The position numbers were made by a program, and so were the translations under genes. Source: Lachnospiraceae bacterium (GTDB lineage: Bacteria > Bacillota > Clostridia > Lachnospirales > Lachnospiraceae). Taken from it: a stretch of DNA of 53,906 nucleotides. Location of the stretch: contig JAFTWX010000056.1 in assembly GCA_017465095.1 (NCBI GenBank), positions 1-53,906 of the forward strand, given 5' to 3'. This document shows, piece by piece, positions 50,921-53,906 of this stretch. A model generated the notes under the pieces. The model saw nothing but the letters and a program-made list of their open reading frames with translations, did not search any database and was not told where the DNA came from. Each line of letters starts with the position of its first letter. Position 1 is the first letter of the stretch.

Positions 50921-53356
50921 TTATATTCCGAGAAGTCGCATTGCAACTTTAACTGCATCCGACGCATCTGCGGAATAGCCGTCCGCACCGATCTCATCTG
51001 CATATTCCTGCGTGATGACAGCACCTCCGACGAGGAATTTGGCTTTAACACCTTTCTCCTTTGCGTATTCTATCACATGTCGCATCTGTTGCATAGTCGT
51101 TGTCATAAGTGCAGACAAACCGATAAAATCCGCATCCTCTGCAAGCGCGGTCTCGATAATCGTCTCTTTTGTCACGTCTTTTCCGAGGTCTATAACCCGG
51201 AAACCGTAATTTTTCAACATAAGGGCAACCAGATTTTTACCGATATCATGAATATCTCCCTCCACCGTTGCGATAATAAAGGTTGCCTTCGGCGCACTGT
51301 CATTATCCTGCAAAAGCATAGGTTCCAAATATTCGACGGCCAGCTTCATTGTTTCTGCTCCCGCAATCAGCTGCGGAAGGAAATAAATCCCCTTATCAAA
51401 CAGATCACCCACCTCATTGATGGCTGTAAGCAGCGTATGATCCAAAAGGTCTTTCGGCTGCAAACCGTTGTCGAGACATGCTTTCACAAGGTCCACAATG
51501 TGTTTTTTATTGCCTTTTAATACCGCCTGTTTCACCTTTTCCTGCGGCGATAACATCACTGTTTCCTCCGGTCGCAAAGCTGCTGCACTTGCCTCCGCTG
51601 CCTCCTTGCGCGCATTCATGGCTGTAATATAGGCAAGATCCGCCCCCTCTTTGTTGAGTAAAAGATCGCTTGCCAGCATACAGTTGGTAAGAAGCTCCTG
51701 ATTCGGATTGGCAATCGCCATCGTAAGTCCGTTTGCAATCGCCATCGTCAGGAATGTAGAATTGATATTTCCGCGCTCCGGAAGTCCGAAGGATATGTTG
51801 GACAATCCGCAGACAGTCGCAAGTCCCAATTCCTTACAGTAACGTATGGTTTCCAGTGTCTCCAACGCGGCTTTCGGATTGGCTCCGACCGTCGTCACCA
51901 GTCCGTCCACCACGATATCTTCTTTGCTCATGCCGAGCTCTAAGGCTCGGTCCAGTATTTTGTGTATAATCTGCTTTTTTTCCTCCAGTGTTTTCGGAAG
52001 ACCTTCATCCGAAAGAGGAAGCAAAATGAACATCGCTCCGTATTTTTTCGCAAGCGGCAGAAGTTTTTCAAATTTTTCTTTCTCGTAGGAAACGGAATTA
52101 ATCAGCGCCCTGCCCGGATATCTGCGCAATGCACTTTCCTGTACCTCCACATAGGAAGAATCAATACAAAGAGGAAGCTTGGTCTGAAGCGAAACATCTT
52201 CCATAACCCGAAGAAGTGTTTCCTTTTCGTCAATTCCGCTCATTCCCATATTGATATCAAGAACACCTGCTCCGGCCTTTTCCTGCTGTTCCACGAACGC
52301 TTCCACCATGGAGAAATCTCCGCTCCGAATCAGTTCCTGAAACTTTTTCTTGCCGGTCGGATTGATGCGTTCACCAATCAGTATAAAACGGTCATCCAGC
52401 CCAAAACTCAATGTCATGCGCTCACTTGCCAGATGACGCAGTTTCTTTGTATCTTTACGGGATGCCACGCATTCCGCATACATATCTTTTGTCTCTTTTA
52501 CAAGGGCTGCAATATGTTCCGGTGTCGTTCCGCAGCATCCGCCCATAATCGTCGCTCCGGCCTGTGCCAGTTTTTTCATCTGACAGCCGAACGCAGACGC
52601 ATCCATCTCATACTTTGTTTCTCCCTGTGCATTAAGCACCGGAAGACCGGCATTTGGTTTTGCAATCACCGGAACCTGCGCTACCTTGCACATCTGTTCC
52701 ACCACAAGACACATTTCCTTCGGCCCCGTAGAACAGTTGACACCGACTGCGGAAGCACCAAGTGATTGTAATACAACCATTGCGGTTACCGGGTCTGTTC
52801 CGAACAAAGTTTTTCCGTCCGACTCGAAGGTAAGCGTAACCATCACCGGAAGATCACAGGTCTCCTTTGCCGCGATAAGTGCTGCTCTCGCCTCCTGCAA
52901 ACTCATCATCGTTTCCACAACAAGAAGATCTGCACCCGCATCCGCAAGAACCTTAATCTGCTCTTTGTATACGTCAACGAGAGCTTCAAAATCCATTGTA
53001 CCAACCGGACGAAGCTGCTGACCGGTCATTGTGATATCTCCGGCAACAAGAGCCTTTCCCTGTGCTGCCTCCTTTGACAGCGCCACAAGTTTTCCGTTTA
53101 TCTCCGTCATGCGATCGGAAAGGCCGTATTCTGCCAACTTTATACGGTTGGCCGTAAAAGTCGGTGCATATAAAATATTGGTTCCCGCTTCGACATACGC
53201 ACGCTGTAATTCCACAAGCGCATGTGGGTTGTCAAGAATCCATGTTTCCGGGCAATCTCCCGCCTTCAGACCACATTTTTGAAGATTGGAGCCGGTCGCA
53301 CCATCCAAATATATAAATTTACCGGTACAAAATGTAAGAAACTCTTCTCTGTTCAT
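50921..53356 (-). CDS. metH: Cobalamin-dependent methionine synthase, short form
   Basis: The 811-residue enzyme transfers methyl from methyl-tetrahydrofolate through cobalamin to homocysteine. Domains are: homocysteine/Zn barrel (1-300; C208, C274 and C275), pterin-binding barrel (about 315-580; IGERINPTGKKKFQ), B12 cap (600-690) and B12 domain (690-811) with D701-x-H703-xx-G706. The C-terminal AdoMet reactivation domain of E. coli MetH is absent, so reactivation must use a separate protein. The start has GAGGTAACG. It precedes ilvB by 34 bases, and no SAM or cobalamin riboswitch is present in the 33-base gap upstream. Confidence 0.95.
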   Translation of the reverse strand: MNREEFLTFCTGKFIYLDGATGSNLQKCGLKAGDCPETWILDNPHALVELQRAYVEAGTNILYAPTFTANRIKLAEYGLSDRMTEINGKLVALSKEAAQGKALVAGDITMTGQQLRPVGTMDFEALVDVYKEQIKVLADAGADLLVVETMMSLQEARAALIAAKETCDLPVMVTLTFESDGKTLFGTDPVTAMVVLQSLGASAVGVNCSTGPKEMCLVVEQMCKVAQVPVIAKPNAGLPVLNAQGETKYEMDASAFGCQMKKLAQAGATIMGGCCGTTPEHIAALVKETKDMYAECVASRKDTKKLRHLASERMTLSFGLDDRFILIGERINPTGKKKFQELIRSGDFSMVEAFVEQQEKAGAGVLDINMGMSGIDEKETLLRVMEDVSLQTKLPLCIDSSYVEVQESALRRYPGRALINSVSYEKEKFEKLLPLAKKYGAMFILLPLSDEGLPKTLEEKKQIIHKILDRALELGMSKEDIVVDGLVTTVGANPKAALETLETIRYCKELGLATVCGLSNISFGLPERGNINSTFLTMAIANGLTMAIANPNQELLTNCMLASDLLLNKEGADLAYITAMNARKEAAEASAAALRPEETVMLSPQEKVKQAVLKGNKKHIVDLVKACLDNGLQPKDLLDHTLLTAINEVGDLFDKGIYFLPQLIAGAETMKLAVEYLEPMLLQDNDSAPKATFIIATVEGDIHDIGKNLVALMLKNYGFRVIDLGKDVTKETIIETALAEDADFIGLSALMTTTMQQMRHVIEYAKEKGVKAKFLVGGAVITQEYADEIGADGYSADASDAVKVAMRLLGI

Positions 53357-53389
53357 CGTTACCTCATTCTAAATCTTTTCAAATCAATT

Positions 53390-53906
53390 TTACTGCGGAA
53401 GTATCTGAAGCAAATGCTCAAAATAGTCCGGAATCGGAGCTTCCGTCTCCGTGTACTGTCCGGTTACCGGGTGTACAAACCCAAGCGTCATGGCGTGAAG
53501 ACATTGTCCCTGACATTTGTATTTGTCCTTTGTTCTTCCGTACACCGCATCCCCGAGAAGCGGATGTCCCATCGATGCCATATGGACACGAATCTGGTGG
53601 GTTCGCCCTGTCTCAAGCACACATTCCACATACGTATATTCCCGGAAGCGTTTCAACACCTTGAAATGCGTCACCGCATGCTTTCCGTCCGGGGTAATCG
53701 CCATCTTCTTCCGGTCTTTTTTATCCCGACCGAGCGGAGCATCCACCGTTCCTTCCTCGTCCTTTATCACACCGCACACAATGGCATGATATCTGCGCCG
53801 TATGCTGTGATCCTTTAACTGCCTTGCAATCTCATTATGAGCATGATCATTTTTACAGATAATAATAGAACCGGTAGTATCCATATCGATCCGGTGCACG
53901 ATGCCC
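53390..53906 (-). CDS. RluA-family pseudouridine synthase, C-terminal part
   Basis: The frame is open to the right edge; 171 codons are visible. They contain the end of the catalytic block (GIVHRIDMDTTGSIII, catalytic Asp in HRIDMDT), then HAIVCGVIKDEEGT and GRTHQIRVHMASMGHPLLGD. This is a RluD/RluC-type enzyme; the RNA-binding N-terminus is missing. It lies 33 bases upstream of metH and probably shares its transcript. Confidence 0.9.
   Translation of the reverse strand, partial: GIVHRIDMDTTGSIIICKNDHAHNEIARQLKDHSIRRRYHAIVCGVIKDEEGTVDAPLGRDKKDRKKMAITPDGKHAVTHFKVLKRFREYTYVECVLETGRTHQIRVHMASMGHPLLGDAVYGRTKDKYKCQGQCLHAMTLGFVHPVTGQYTETEAPIPDYFEHLLQILPQ

Noticed and set aside
51695..51760. Near-identical tandem segments in metH (TMAIAN twice)
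   Set aside because: They fall within the normal pterin-domain sequence and keep family length, so no recent duplication is implied.
53357..53389. SAM or cobalamin riboswitch before metH
   Set aside because: Only 33 bases separate metH from the upstream gene, which is too short for either.

Overview
The window reads as a stretch of a low-to-mid-GC Firmicutes chromosome, most likely a gut-type Lachnospiraceae (Clostridia). Supporting points are the rplU-prp-rpmA-obgE cluster with a Prp-cleaved L27 precursor, the TIGR03960/DUF2344/RNase G neighbourhood, a short HisG that needs HisZ, the asp23-fakA-recG neighbourhood, YtfI/YtfJ, NusG-II plus Gx transporter, and a PbpA-like PBP next to FtsW. The genus cannot be fixed from this alone. 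About 57 genes are packed tightly and nearly all lie on the minus strand. Only a YlbJ-like gene, rpmB and a LysR gene are on the plus strand. I see no tRNA, rRNA, CRISPR array, insertion sequence, prophage or pseudogene, and no gene-free stretch longer than 300 bases.

Layout, left to right (the minus strand is transcribed right to left). 1-1240: start of obgE, rpmA, prp and rplU behind a strong promoter. 1237-6002: NUDIX hydrolase, RNase G, DUF2344 protein, large radical SAM protein and a small membrane protein. 6003-11286: histidine operon hisZ-hisG-hisD-hisB-hisIE with its own promoter and terminator; HisIE carries an extra degenerate HisA/HisF-like domain. 11283-16699: recU, two pseudouridine synthases, an SDR, a YgiQ-type radical SAM enzyme and a membrane protein. 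16764-28700: ylbJ-like gene (+), then coiled-coil protein, coaD, rsmD, a topoisomerase IV-like pair, degV, recG, fakA and asp23. 28741-33411: rpmB (+), J-domain protein, a 48-residue membrane protein, ytfJ, DUF2953 protein, a small conserved protein, a NUDIX hydrolase, CheY and a CheX-domain protein. 33498-41569: class B PBP, FtsW, U32 protease, ZapA, RuvB, RuvA, Gx transporter and NusG-II protein. 41592-53906: leuDC with a divergent LysR regulator, a cysteine-synthase-family gene, a small basic protein, an AT-rich acyltransferase, ilvC, two ilvN paralogues, ilvB, a short metH and a partial RluA-type gene.

The functional core is amino-acid biosynthesis (His, Leu, Ile/Val, Cys, Met), ribosome and RNA maturation, recombination and septal wall synthesis. 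The most interesting non-gene signals concern operon punctuation. Four rho-independent hairpins sit just ahead of a co-directional start codon with almost no room for a promoter, and one appears to hold the next gene's ribosome binding site. In two convergent pairs, the minus-strand gene's terminator lies inside the end of the opposing coding sequence. In two operons the TTGACA -35 element also supplies the TGA stop of the gene upstream. These were read by eye; start sites, promoters and subtype assignments (for example ParC versus GyrA) remain inferences.
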